Shown: positions 19,535 to 27,999 of the stretch, piece by piece
Position numbering within the stretch: the stretch's first letter is position 1
How the letters are laid out: each line of letters opens with the position of its first letter
Assembly (NCBI RefSeq): GCF_029223585.1
Contig: NZ_CP119423.1
Location: forward strand, 3,720,001-3,784,000
Reading direction: 5' to 3'
Length of the DNA stretch: 64,000 nucleotides
Source: Photobacterium sp. DA100
GTDB lineage: Bacteria; Pseudomonadota; Gammaproteobacteria; Enterobacterales; Vibrionaceae
Program-made: the position numbers and the translations under genes
Notes under the pieces: model-generated
What the model was told of the DNA's origin: nothing
The model's database searches: none
What the model saw: the letters and a program-made list of their open reading frames with translations, nothing else

Positions 19535-20175
19535 TACTGGGTTTTCCTCAGCAAAATTACATCATTCCCGACAAATTCCACCGCCAGGCCATCTCGTTGG
19601 GCCAGATAGTGGAATGTTTCGCGGCTAAAAAAGCTCACGTGGGTCGGATCGTTCTTGTAATGCCATTGCGCAAAGGCATCTGCATCTCGTGCCAGTTTGG
19701 TCATCAGGCCCAGCCAACCACCGGGCTTTACCATACCAACCAGCTGCCCCCACTCCTTCGCAGGCGTATAAAAGTGTTCGATTGCTTCCGTACAGGTCAC
19801 AAAGTCATATTGCGTCTCCAACACGGCAGGCTCATCGGCAAAATACGGATCATAGACCGCCATCTTGTGACCGGCTTCCGCCAGCATCAGCGACAGGGTC
19901 GGGCCGGGGCCGCAACCAAAATCCAAACCGCAGAGCGGCGCACTGCCGAGACGTTCCATCAGCGGCTCAGCCAACCGGGCGAGAAAACGCCGGTAGCCCA
20001 AGTCTTCCGGGTTATTCTCATGCAAATCATAGTGTGCTTTCTCTTCTTGCGGCGACAATCTCGACTCGGGATCAGCAAAAATCAATGCACACTCCCCACA
20101 GCGGATGTAGTGTCGGCGCCGATCTTCAAAAAACGGCGCAGTGCTTCGGCTCTGGCACAACGGACATGGGGCCAT
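19534..20175 (-). CDS. Class I SAM-dependent methyltransferase with N-terminal zinc ribbon
   Basis: 213 residues. Two CXXC-like pairs at the start (CPLCQ and CGEC) suggest a small zinc ribbon; the SAM-binding motif GLDFGCGPGPTLSLML and the acidic-loop region AVYDPYFADEP follow. TCTEAIEHF is the motif that often follows in this class. Substrate unknown. I start at ATG 20175, which begins directly with the zinc ribbon and has AGGAGA upstream; a longer ORF reaching 20241 has no ribosome binding site. It is the first gene of the yihI-DUF2489 unit. Confidence 0.82.
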   Translation of the reverse strand: MAPCPLCQSRSTAPFFEDRRRHYIRCGECALIFADPESRLSPQEEKAHYDLHENNPEDLGYRRFLARLAEPLMERLGSAPLCGLDFGCGPGPTLSLMLAEAGHKMAVYDPYFADEPAVLETQYDFVTCTEAIEHFYTPAKEWGQLVGMVKPGGWLGLMTKLARDADAFAQWHYKNDPTHVSFFSRETFHYLAQRDGLAVEFVGNDVILLRKTQ

Positions 20176-20294
20176 CTTTGCTCTCCTGTTAACTTTACCG
20201 CACAGGGCATTGCCGCGGCGCTCAATGAAGCCGGGTATCATAGCAGATCTGATGGAGAAATGTGCACTACTAAGGTTGGCGAGGCAAGTGGCGG

Positions 20295-20329
20295 AAAAGA
20301 AAAAAGCGACAGGTCGGGTAACCTGTCGC
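20295..20329 (-). terminator. Terminator of the CsrC-like RNA
   Basis: On the minus strand GCGACAGGT and ACCTGTCGC pair across a 6-base loop and are followed by TTTTTTCTTTT. Confidence 0.93.
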
Positions 20330-20800
20330 TCTGTGGGGTCGCCATTGCTGGCTATATCCTGTCTAGTCTGTCCTTAACCAGTTAGTAACATCCCGGTCTG
20401 ACAATATCCTTTTGTTATTATTGCTTCCGTGCCAACTTGTTGTTCTTCATCATCCTGATGTGTTTTTTCCGTCCTTGAACGGTGATCCCTGTCTGTACGG
20501 CTATCCTTAACCGGCTTTTCCATTAGCATGTTGCCATCTGGCAACCAGTTCACCATCCGTGTGTGCACCCCGTCCCTAGAATGCTGATTCCTATGTTGTG
20601 TTTTCTTTTCCGTAAGCGTCTTTCCTGACCGTCCTTACCACGTCTTGCGGTCTACCCGGCTCCTTGCCGGACATCCTGTATTCCTTCGGGCACCTTGCCC
20701 ATGCCATCAGTGGCGCTTTCCTTCCTGTGCCCACTCCTGTCGACACCGCATACTTTACGCCAATCAGCATGTGAAACAATGTATCCCGAGCCGACGCATC
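20295..20800 (-). ncRNA. csrC: CsrB/CsrC-family regulatory RNA
   Basis: No coding ORF here, but the minus strand carries about two dozen GGA triplets between 20786 and 20357, many as AAGGA or CAGGA in hairpin loops, for example CATC-AGGAT-GATG, GGC-AAGGA-GCC and CCGTTCAAGGACGG. That is the signature of RNAs that sequester the translational regulator CsrA. The position between yihI and engB is where E. coli has csrC, and the terminator closely resembles the csrC one. The 5' end is approximate because I found no clear promoter. It appears longer than E. coli csrC (about 245 nt) and closer to vibrio CsrB RNAs. Confidence 0.88.
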
Positions 20801-20900
20801 ACCTGTAACTTAATTTCAATCAGACCAAGACACTGTTTTTTAAGGCTTTAACAGCAATAACTATTGATAGCTTCATCAACATCGACCGGTACGAATGGCT

Positions 20901-20911
20901 GATCTCTCACA
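20901..20911 (-). promoter_or_regulatory. Possible UvrY/VarA half-site upstream of csrC
   Basis: The minus strand reads TGTGAGAGATC, matching the left part of the UvrY/GacA-type upstream activating sequence of csr RNA genes. The right half is not conserved, so this is tentative. Confidence 0.35.
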
Positions 20912-20982
20912 AGAGAGCAAGCATTTTGCGTGTTTTGGCCAAAAACTGTCATTTTCTTGCAACGGTTTCTCGTTTATGCGCA

Positions 20983-21006
20983 ATAAAAAAGGCAGCCGAA
21001 GCTGCC
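20983..21006 (-). terminator. Terminator of the cytochrome c4 gene
   Basis: GGCAGC-CGAA-GCTGCC hairpin followed on the minus strand by TTTTTTATTG, about 40 bases after the stop. Confidence 0.9.
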
Positions 21007-21046
21007 CCTTTCTCACCACCGACTGGAAGCCAGGCTGAAGGAAAAT

Positions 21047-21664
21047 TTAGTGCAAGCCGCCAACGTACTGTGACAAGGCGGTAATTTCGTCGTCGGTAAG
21101 CTTGGCTGCCACCGCACGCATCATGGCGCTCATATCATTGCCACGCTGGCCATCACGGAATTTCTCCAGCTGCAGCTTGACGTATTCGGCATTCTGGCCA
21201 GAGATTTTAGGGAAACCGGACAGGCTGGTGCCGTTGCCCCGCGGACCGTGACATGCCGTGCACGCCGTTACGCCGCGCTCGGCATCACCGAAACGGTATA
21301 GGGTTTGGCCGATTTCAATCGATGCCTCGGGCGTGGTGCTATCGGAGATCGGTAGTGAAGCGTAGTAAGCGGCCAGATCGGCCATGTCCTGCTCGGTCAG
21401 CGGCATCGCCATCCCGCCCATCACAGGGTCGTTACGCCCCTGTGCGCCACCAGTACTCATCGCAAGTTTGAAATCCTTGAGCTGTTTTTCAAGATAGCCT
21501 GCATGCTGACCGGCAATCTTCGGGTATTGCGCCATTATACTATTGCCATCTGCACCATGGCAGGCGGCACATGTCGCGGCTTTCGCCTTTCCGGCTTCTG
21601 CGTCTCCCTGGGCCAAGGCTGAGCAACTGGCCAGCAGAGTCAATATCAGTGCTAATTTCTTCAT
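21047..21664 (-). CDS. Dihaem cytochrome c4
   Basis: Periplasmic dihaem c-type cytochrome that passes electrons to terminal oxidases such as cbb3. The 205-residue precursor has a signal peptide (MKKLALILTLLASCSALA) and two CXXCH haem sites at residues 32-36 (CAACH) and 135-139 (CTACH), one in each of two homologous halves; each half also has the PKIAGQ or PKISGQ motif. Methionine ligands are available in MGGMAMP and near MSAMMRA. The start at ATG 21664 begins the signal peptide; the longer ORF adds 13 residues without sense. It stands divergent from engB, as cytochrome c4 genes often do in vibrios. Confidence 0.95.
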   Translation of the reverse strand: MKKLALILTLLASCSALAQGDAEAGKAKAATCAACHGADGNSIMAQYPKIAGQHAGYLEKQLKDFKLAMSTGGAQGRNDPVMGGMAMPLTEQDMADLAAYYASLPISDSTTPEASIEIGQTLYRFGDAERGVTACTACHGPRGNGTSLSGFPKISGQNAEYVKLQLEKFRDGQRGNDMSAMMRAVAAKLTDDEITALSQYVGGLH

Positions 21665-21822
21665 GACATTCCGTTTATAATTATAGAGCTTCCAGTACCA
21701 CAAGTAATGCTCAGTAACATGGTATACAATGCGACCACTAACCGAGCTCGGTTTTCGTACATTTTACACAATTTCACATAAAAGTAATCAGTCGACTACA
21801 TCAAGACTTGACGGAGTTAACA

Positions 21823-22479
21823 GTGAATCAACCTCTCAACTATAGAAACACAGGATTTATCACAAGTGCACCGACAATCCGACACTTGCCAAACGACACA
21901 GGCGTTGAGATCGCATTTGCTGGCCGCTCCAATGCAGGTAAGTCGAGTGCCCTAAACCGCATCACCGACCAAAAGAGCCTGGCCCGAACATCAAAAACGC
22001 CGGGGCGCACCCAGCTGATCAATATGTTCGAGGTGGTACCTGGCTGTAATTTGATTGACCTTCCGGGCTACGGCTATGCCCAGGTGCCGCTAGAAATGAA
22101 GCTGAAGTGGCAGGAGTCTTTGGGCGAGTACCTGCAAAAGCGTGAATGCCTGCAGGGACTGGTTGTACTGATGGATATCCGCCACCCGCTCAAAGATCTG
22201 GATCAGCAGATGATCATGTGGGCGATCGAGAGCCGCCTGCCGGTACTGGTTCTGCTGACCAAGGCCGACAAGCTCAAGAGCGGTGCCCGCAAGCAGCAGC
22301 TAATGAAAGTACGCGACAGCGTCAAGGCATTCGGGGGCGACGTGCAAGTTGAGGCCTTCTCGTCACTTAAAGGGATCGGGGTAGATCAAGTCCGCCGCAA
22401 ACTGGATGACTGGTTTGCCCCCGAGCTCGAACGCCAACTGGCGATGCTCGAGGAAAACGAAGCGCAAGACGACGAATAA
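21823..22479 (+). CDS. engB: Ribosome biogenesis GTPase EngB/YsxC
   Basis: Essential TRAFAC GTPase needed for 50S assembly. The 218-residue protein aligns along its length with E. coli YihA: G1 [13 protein letters not shown]2 region [12 protein letters not shown]3 DLPGYGYA, G4 TKADK and G5 SSLKG. I choose GTG 21823, preceded by GGAG at 21813-21816; TTG 21808 lies too close to that motif. The acidic tail (ENEAQDDE) is usual. A strong terminator follows. Confidence 0.96.
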   Translation: MNQPLNYRNTGFITSAPTIRHLPNDTGVEIAFAGRSNAGKSSALNRITDQKSLARTSKTPGRTQLINMFEVVPGCNLIDLPGYGYAQVPLEMKLKWQESLGEYLQKRECLQGLVVLMDIRHPLKDLDQQMIMWAIESRLPVLVLLTKADKLKSGARKQQLMKVRDSVKAFGGDVQVEAFSSLKGIGVDQVRRKLDDWFAPELERQLAMLEENEAQDDE

Positions 22480-22492
22480 GCGCTCCCGCACC

Positions 22493-22520
22493 AAAGCTCC
22501 CGCACCGGGGGCTTTTTTTT
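22493..22520 (+). terminator. Terminator of engB
   Basis: AAGCTCCC-GCACC-GGGGGCTT stem followed by a run of eight T, 14 bases after the stop. Confidence 0.92.
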
Positions 22521-22848
22521 GCCCCGCCACCAGCAAGCTTCACTGACCACAAATATAAAAATACCCCACCAGCAAGGCGGGGCAATGGGAGAGAAATAGG
22601 AGGTTTTTATATTTGTCCCAAAAGCATCAGTGATTTCCCCTACCAACGCAAGTTTTTTCTCCCGTAATTGTGCCTACCGCAACACCTAATCACAGGTTAT
22701 GTCTTGGTTTCCTGTTGCTAACATCTCATTTTAAGCGCTTGGGGAAGATTTGCGGGAAAGGTTGTTTTTTATCAAAAATAAAGACATCTTAGGCTCAGCC
22801 TAAACATCCTAAAATGGAATAAAATTACAGTTTGATGACAGGGCGGGT
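22521..22848. other. engB-spf intergenic region, first part
   Basis: No credible ORF. A minus-strand terminator-like hairpin lies at 22553-22582. At 22789-22803 there is a perfect palindrome, TTAGGCT-C-AGCCTAA, flanked by direct repeats of ACATC. Together these suggest a minus-strand transcript of about 200 bases with an operator-like start region, but I cannot name it. Confidence 0.4.
22553..22582 (-). terminator. Possible minus-strand terminator
   Basis: CCCCACC-AGCAA-GGCGGGG stem with one mismatch, followed on the minus strand by TATTTTTATATTT. No annotated minus-strand gene precedes it. Confidence 0.5.
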
Positions 22849-22945
22849 AAAAAAAAGCCACCCCAAATCCAGGATGGCGATTTCATGTATTTGTTGGCTA
22901 GCCGGTTTCGCACCCACTACCGAAAACAAATATGAACAAGAAGCA
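22849..22945 (-). ncRNA. Candidate small RNA upstream of engB terminator region
   Basis: On the minus strand GCCATCC and GGGTGGC form a 7-bp stem followed by eight T (22849-22878), a convincing terminator with no gene feeding it. About 70 bases upstream is TATACT (22952-22957) as a possible -10, with only a poor -35. The transcript would be about 95 nt. I do not recognise a family. It could also be a second terminator for read-through from Spot 42. Confidence 0.42.
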
Positions 22946-23153
22946 AACAAGAGTATAGCGAGACGAATAAGAAAATTAAAGTAATTACTCTAAAATTTTC
23001 GTGCAGAAAAATTCAGCAAACAGATCAAACCCTGGCAACAAAACCTTCCAGTACAAACATTCGGTATATAAATAGATGAGTTGACAGGCAATCAACGCCA
23101 ATATGATCAAAATATGAACGGGGATATTCGGAAGAATGGATTTTCGGCACCAC

Positions 23154-23258
23154 AATAAAAAACGCCCTGGTCAAATGACCAGGGCGGCTGAATCAGCCAA
23201 ATCCAATAACGTGAAACAAAAGGTCTGAAAGATAGAACATCTTACCTCTGTACCCTAC
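23154..23258 (-). ncRNA. spf: Spot 42 regulatory RNA
   Basis: Hfq-dependent RNA that represses secondary carbon-source genes and is itself repressed by cAMP-CRP in E. coli. The minus strand starts GTAGGGTACAGAGGTAAG and continues nearly identically to E. coli Spot 42, ending in the terminator CGCCCTGGTC-ATTT-GACCAGGGCG plus T-run. A -10 (TACAGT, 23266-23271) and a -35 (TTTTCA, 23289-23294) 17 bases apart are in place. The position just downstream of polA and near engB is conserved. The adenylate cyclase gene and CRP-like sites lie further along this window. Confidence 0.97.
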
Positions 23259-23370
23259 GCCTCTAACTGTATATCAATTGCTCAGCATTGAAAAGTCTTT
23301 TTGTAGTTTTTTTTCAGAAGCTCGTAAGTAATTTCTAAATTCCGTAAGTGGCTGAGCGGATAATTTCAGC

Positions 23371-23402
23371 AAAAAAATAGCCAGCATTGCTGGCTATTTT
23401 TT
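23371..23402 (-). terminator. Terminator of polA
   Basis: AGCCAGCA/TGCTGGCT stem flanked by A- and T-runs, 26 bases after the polA stop. The symmetry means it could act in both directions. Confidence 0.9.
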
Positions 23403-23427
23403 GCTGTTTAACGATTCACGGGCTGAA

Positions 23428-26199
23428 TTAGTGCGCCTGATCCCAGTTATCCCCGATCCCGGCATCCGCAATCAGCGGAACAGCCAATTCGGCAGCAGAT
23501 TCCATCAAGCGGCGGACTTCGGCAGAAACGTTGTCAACCTCCGACTCCTGTACCTCAAATACAAGTTCGTCATGAACTTGCATCAGCAGACGGACCCGAC
23601 CTTCCGGCTGCTGGCCAACCCACTCATCGACCATCACCATCGCACGCTTGATAATATCGGCAGCGGTCCCCTGCATCGGGGCATTAATCGCTGCACGCTC
23701 TGCCGCTTTGCGGCGCATACCGTTTCGCGACTTGATATCAGGCAGGTGCAGGCGACGGCCGAACAAGGTCTCGACATAGCCCTGCTCGCTGGCCTGGTTG
23801 CGGGTGCTTTCCATGTATTCCAGCACCCCCGGGTAACGCTCGAAGTACACATTCATGTAATCCTGCGCTTCGTTACGCCCCATGTCCAGCTGCTTGGCCA
23901 GACCAAAGGCACTCATGCCGTAGATCAGACCGAAGTTGATCGCCTTGGCACGGCGGCGCTGCTCGCTGGATACCGATTCCAGCGGGATCCCCAGGATTTC
24001 AGCGGCGGTTGCGGCGTGGATATCCTTACCATGGCGGAAGGCGTCCAGCAGAGCCTGATCACCCGACAGGTGCGCCATAATACGCAGTTCGATCTGCGAG
24101 TAATCGACCGCCAGTACCTTGTAGCCGGTCGGCGCAATGAACGCCTGACGAATACGACGTCCCTCTTCGTTCCGAACCGGGATGTTCTGCAGGTTAGGAT
24201 CGCTTGACGACAAACGGCCGGTTGCTGTCACGGCCTGGTGGTAAGAGGTATGGACGCGACCGGTTGCCGGATTCACCATTTTAGGCAGCTTGTCAGTATA
24301 GGTCGACTTCAGTTTCGCCAGACTACGGTATTCCAAAATCAGCTTCGGCAGCGGGTAATCCAACGCCAGCTCCTGCAGGACTTCTTCATTAGTCGACGGG
24401 GTACCCGACGGGGTCTTCTTCAGAACCGGCAGGCCCATTTTCTCAAACAATATAGCCTGAAGCTGCTTCGGCGAGCTCAAGTTGAACTCCTCGCCTGCAA
24501 CTTCAAAAGCTTGCTTTTCGAGTTCATCAAGGCGCGCGGCAATCTCGGTCGACTGCGCACCAAGCAGCATGCTGTCAATCAGCACCCCGGTACGTTCCAT
24601 GCGCGACAAGACCGGCACCAGCGGCATTTCAATATCTTCGAATACCGACTTCAGCTTCTCATCAGCATTTACTTTTTCAACCAGTACGTTATGCAGGCGC
24701 AGGGTAATGTCGGCATCCTCTGCCGCATAAGGGCCAGCCTGCTCCAGATCAATCTGGTTAAAGGTCAGCTGTTTCTTGCCCTTACCAGCAATATCTTCGA
24801 AGCTGATGGTTTTGTGTTCGAGGTAACGCAGCGACAGGCTATCCATGTCATGGCGCCCCACCACACTGTTGAACACGTAAGACTCTAGCATGGTATCAAA
24901 ACGGATCCCCTGCATCTCAATACCGTAGCGGGCAAGAATGCTGGCATCGAACTTGAGGTTCTGGCCAACCTTGGCACGCTCAGGATCTTCCAGCAATGGC
25001 TTGAGCTGGGCCAGTACCCAATCACGGTCAAGCTGGGCTGGGGCATCCAAGTAATCATGGGCGACCGGCACATAGGCCGCTTTACCCTCTTCCACAGCAA
25101 ACGACACGCCGACCAGGTTGGCAGTCATATAATCCAAACCGTCGGTCTCGGTATCGAACGCCACCACATCTGCTGTACTCAGCTGTTCCAGCCACTGGTT
25201 GAATGCCGCTTCATCCAGCACAGTTTCATAGCCACTGCGGTCAATCACAGGAGCAACCGGTTTGGCTGCCGCCGCCGGCACGGCAGATTTTTCATCGGCT
25301 ACAATACGGCCGTCACTGCCATCGAGCATTTCCGCCAGCCAGCGACGGAACTGCAACTGGCCAAACAGCTTGGTCAGCTCGTCGGTGTCAGGGATGGTCT
25401 TCACCAGCTGATCCGGGGTCACATCGAGCTCGACATCGAGTTTGATGGTGGCCAGCTCGTAAGACAGGTACGCCGCGTCTTTATGCTCAAGCAGCTTTTT
25501 CGGCATGGTTTTCGAGCCACGGAAACCCAGCGCCGGAATATCGTCAAGATTGGCATACAGGGCATCCAGGCCGCCGATCCCGGTCAGCAGGGCCTTGGCC
25601 GTCTTCTCGCCGACACCCGGCACGCCCGGGATGTTATCCACCTTATCCCCCATCAGGGCAAGGTAGTCGATGATCAGCTCAGGGCCGATACCAAACTTAT
25701 CAACCACCCCAGCCGGATCCATCACCACGTCGGTCATGGTGTTGATCAAGGTAATGTTCTGATCAACCAGCTGGGCCATATCTTTATCACCGGTACTGAT
25801 CAACACCGGCATGCCGGCTTTTGAAGCCTGGCAGGCCAAGGTACCAATCACGTCATCAGCTTCAACCCCGGAAATCGAAATCAGCGGCAGGCCCATGGCC
25901 TTGATAACGGCATGAAGCGGCTCGATCTGCGAGCGAAGATCATCCGGCATCGGCGGACGGTTAGCCTTATATTCCGGATACATCTCATCTCGGAATGTTT
26001 TTCCTTTCGCATCAAAGATGACGGCAATGTGCTCGGTGGAAAACTGACGCAACATACTGCGCAGCATGTTCACCACACCATAAACCGCACCGGTAGGCTC
26101 ACCGTCTGAATTAGTGAAGTTAGGCGCAGCATGGTAGGCACGATAAAGATAAGATGATCCATCAATCAGAATAAGTGGATTTTCTGGGATAGTTGCCAT
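23428..26199 (-). CDS. polA: DNA polymerase I
   Basis: Repair polymerase that removes RNA primers and fills gaps. The 923-residue protein has all three domains: 5' nuclease (about 1-300; [31 protein letters not shown]), 3'-5' exonuclease (about 325-515; [12 protein letters not shown]) and polymerase (motif [17 protein letters not shown], motif [17 protein letters not shown], motif [10 protein letters not shown]). The proofreading Asp and Glu are present, so the exonuclease should be active. It stands alone with Spot 42 downstream. Confidence 0.98.
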   Translation of the reverse strand: MATIPENPLILIDGSSYLYRAYHAAPNFTNSDGEPTGAVYGVVNMLRSMLRQFSTEHIAVIFDAKGKTFRDEMYPEYKANRPPMPDDLRSQIEPLHAVIKAMGLPLISISGVEADDVIGTLACQASKAGMPVLISTGDKDMAQLVDQNITLINTMTDVVMDPAGVVDKFGIGPELIIDYLALMGDKVDNIPGVPGVGEKTAKALLTGIGGLDALYANLDDIPALGFRGSKTMPKKLLEHKDAAYLSYELATIKLDVELDVTPDQLVKTIPDTDELTKLFGQLQFRRWLAEMLDGSDGRIVADEKSAVPAAAAKPVAPVIDRSGYETVLDEAAFNQWLEQLSTADVVAFDTETDGLDYMTANLVGVSFAVEEGKAAYVPVAHDYLDAPAQLDRDWVLAQLKPLLEDPERAKVGQNLKFDASILARYGIEMQGIRFDTMLESYVFNSVVGRHDMDSLSLRYLEHKTISFEDIAGKGKKQLTFNQIDLEQAGPYAAEDADITLRLHNVLVEKVNADEKLKSVFEDIEMPLVPVLSRMERTGVLIDSMLLGAQSTEIAARLDELEKQAFEVAGEEFNLSSPKQLQAILFEKMGLPVLKKTPSGTPSTNEEVLQELALDYPLPKLILEYRSLAKLKSTYTDKLPKMVNPATGRVHTSYHQAVTATGRLSSSDPNLQNIPVRNEEGRRIRQAFIAPTGYKVLAVDYSQIELRIMAHLSGDQALLDAFRHGKDIHAATAAEILGIPLESVSSEQRRRAKAINFGLIYGMSAFGLAKQLDMGRNEAQDYMNVYFERYPGVLEYMESTRNQASEQGYVETLFGRRLHLPDIKSRNGMRRKAAERAAINAPMQGTAADIIKRAMVMVDEWVGQQPEGRVRLLMQVHDELVFEVQESEVDNVSAEVRRLMESAAELAVPLIADAGIGDNWDQAH

Positions 26200-26523
26200 A
26201 AAGATATTCTTATATCCGGGGGATGAAAGAGTTAGGTCACTAGGATGCCATGACTACCATCAACTGTTAACTGCTGTTTTCCATTTCGCGCCCCAAATCT
26301 GTGGATAAGTTTGTTGGTAGTTCATTTTAAAGCTTTAATCAATGTTTAAAACAGCAAAAAACACAGCAAAAAACACCATACATAACAAAGACTTAATTTA
26401 ATATTGCTCAATTGATCCACGATCCTACAATGATCATTAATTGTGGAAAAAGTTAACAGCTCGTACTGAAATAAGATGAACTGAGAGTAAAAGTAGACAA
26501 ATCTGATGATAAAGGGAGCCATT
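26200..26523. other. polA-elbB divergent intergenic region
   Basis: AT-rich with no ORF. A 12-bp sequence (ACAGCAAAAAAC) is repeated in tandem near 26350. The elbB ribosome binding site GGGAG lies just before 26524. I see no recognisable operator. Confidence 0.5.
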
Positions 26524-27174
26524 ATGAAGAAAATCGCGGTTATTTTGAGCGGGTCGGGAGTGTTTGACGGTACAGAAATCCACGAAGCCGTCCTTTCCCT
26601 GCTGGCGATTGAGCAGGAAGGAGCCAGCTGGCATTGCTTTGCTCCGAATATGGATCAGCACCATGTGATTAACCACCTAACCGGCGAAGAAATGGCAGAG
26701 TCACGGAATGTTTTGATCGAAGCTGCCCGGATCGCCCGCGGCCAAGTTGCCGATCTGGCGACTCTGGATCCGAGCCACTATGATGCCCTGCTGATCCCCG
26801 GCGGCTTCGGGGCGGCCAAAAACCTGTCGACCTTTGCCTTCAAGGGGCCCGAATGTGCCGTCCACCCCGAAGTCAAACGGGTATGCCAGCAGTTTGCCGA
26901 AGAAGAAAAGCCCGCCGGTTACCTGTGCATCGCCCCAGCCATGATCCCGCTGATCTATGGCCCTGGAGCCAAAGGGACGATTGGGACCGATCCGGATACC
27001 GCCAAGGCCTTCAACCAAATGGGCGGTGAACACATCAAGTGCCCGGTCAGCGACTACGTACTGGATCAAAAACGCCGCTTGCTGACAACCCCTGCCTATA
27101 TGCTGGCCGGCAGTATTTCCGAAGCCGCTGAGGGGATCAACAAACTGGTCAAAGAGTTAGTCAAGATTGCCTGA
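26524..27174 (+). CDS. elbB: ElbB, DJ-1/PfpI-like protein
   Basis: A 216-residue member of the DJ-1/PfpI superfamily (class I glutamine amidotransferase-like fold). The start KKIAVILSGSGVFDGTEIHE and the middle LIPGGFGAAKNLS are ElbB signatures, and the nucleophile-elbow Cys is in GYLCIAPAM. The E. coli protein has been linked to isoprenoid synthesis and has weak glyoxalase activity; its physiological role is unsettled. ATG 26524 follows GGGAG; the longer ORF start at 26506 is unsupported. It is divergent from polA and convergent with ryhB. Confidence 0.93.
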   Translation: MKKIAVILSGSGVFDGTEIHEAVLSLLAIEQEGASWHCFAPNMDQHHVINHLTGEEMAESRNVLIEAARIARGQVADLATLDPSHYDALLIPGGFGAAKNLSTFAFKGPECAVHPEVKRVCQQFAEEEKPAGYLCIAPAMIPLIYGPGAKGTIGTDPDTAKAFNQMGGEHIKCPVSDYVLDQKRRLLTTPAYMLAGSISEAAEGINKLVKELVKIA

Positions 27175-27205
27175 GCCGGTTTACCACCGCCACCAAGCCA
27201 TAGGC

Positions 27206-27389
27206 AAAGAAAAAGCGGCACTACTTTCCGTAATCAATACCCGGAAGTAGTTGCCGCTCAGCACAAGGGGGAAAAGGATTCTAGCCCTACACTAAAAACC
27301 CACCCTAGCTAAAGTACACTGGAAGCAATGTGAGCAATGTCGTGCCTTCAGGCAAGAACCGTCGCCGTTCTGGGCTGTTCTTGCTGAGT
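27206..27389 (-). ncRNA. ryhB: RyhB iron-stress small RNA
   Basis: The minus strand at 27345-27319 contains the RyhB core, including GCACGACATTGCTCACATTG and then CTTCCAG, the segment that pairs with mRNAs of iron-using proteins and is almost identical to E. coli RyhB. Transcription should start near 27389, just below a Fur box, and end at a hairpin built from GCGGCAACTACTTCCG and its near-complement, followed by TTTTTCTTT at 27214-27206. The length of about 185 nt is nearer the long RyhB of vibrios than the 90-nt E. coli form. Confidence 0.95.
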
Positions 27390-27396
27390 GCAGGTT

Positions 27397-27415
27397 AATA
27401 ATAACCATTCTCATT
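27397..27415 (-). promoter_or_regulatory. Fur box and promoter of ryhB
   Basis: The minus strand reads AATGAGAATGGTTATTATT, which differs from the 19-bp vibrio-type Fur consensus at about two defined positions. TATTAT within it is a likely -10 and TTGCAT 16 bases upstream a likely -35, so Fur would block RNA polymerase when iron is plentiful. Confidence 0.88.
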
Positions 27416-27430
27416 TGAGATGCAAGCATT

Positions 27431-27877
27431 TTATTGAGAGTTATTGTCATTTAGTTGTTTGACGAAATGCAGACGATAATCTTCTATTCCCTCTTTCTTC
27501 TCCAGATGCTCAACCTGGTAGCCATTTCTCAATAGCAAACGCAGCATGGCGGGGAAACGGTTACGGGATTTCACCCTCAGCTGCTGGTAGCCTTGTGCTA
27601 CCACCCACTCTTCCTGCGCTTCGAGCAGGGCCTGAGCCACCCCACCACGGCGGCCTGCCGGCGCCACACCGCCCAGCCAGCTGTAAAAGCAGTCTTCCGA
27701 CAGCTGATAGCCGATTTTTACCCCGACCATTTCGTCATTAATCTCGGCCACCAAAATCAGGACTCGGTGGCCACGGAGTCTTTCCTTGATGTCTTCCTCT
27801 GATGCAGGGCGGGCAAACTCAGTAATGGCGGCCAACACTGTGGCCGCTTCTTCAATACTGGCCTCACGGATATGCAT
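27431..27877 (-). CDS. GNAT family N-acetyltransferase
   Basis: 148-residue single-domain GNAT protein. The acetyl-CoA loop is VAPAGRRGGVAQALLEAQEEW and the later strand RVKSRNRFPAMLRLLLRNGY is typical of small GNATs. The substrate is unknown. ATG 27877 has a perfect GGAGG 5 bases upstream; a longer ORF to 27916 has none. The ryhB -35 region lies directly after its stop codon, so its 3' untranslated region overlaps the ryhB promoter and probably runs into ryhB. Confidence 0.88.
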   Translation of the reverse strand: MHIREASIEEAATVLAAITEFARPASEEDIKERLRGHRVLILVAEINDEMVGVKIGYQLSEDCFYSWLGGVAPAGRRGGVAQALLEAQEEWVVAQGYQQLRVKSRNRFPAMLRLLLRNGYQVEHLEKKEGIEDYRLHFVKQLNDNNSQ

Positions 27878-27930
27878 ACTTCCTCCTGTATACCAAGCTG
27901 GATAGCGGTCTGGCATATCAATTAGCTTGA

Positions 27931-27958
27931 AATTAATAAGGCCAGCAATGCTGGCCTT
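27931..27958 (-). terminator. Terminator of yhhQ
   Basis: GGCCAGCA/TGCTGGCC stem followed on the minus strand by TTATTAATTT, about 42 bases after the yhhQ stop. Confidence 0.82.
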
Positions 27959-27999
27959 AGACTGAGCTTATTATGGTGCGAAACCCGATGAAGGGAAAG

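Noticed and set aside
22386-22646. 86-codon minus-strand ORF at the end of engB
   Set aside because: It mostly mirrors engB coding sequence, is low-complexity in Ser/Trp and has no family resemblance.
26345-26380. Tandem 12-bp repeat ACAGCAAAAAAC near polA
   Set aside because: Only two copies in AT-rich sequence; more likely chance or slippage than a binding-site array.
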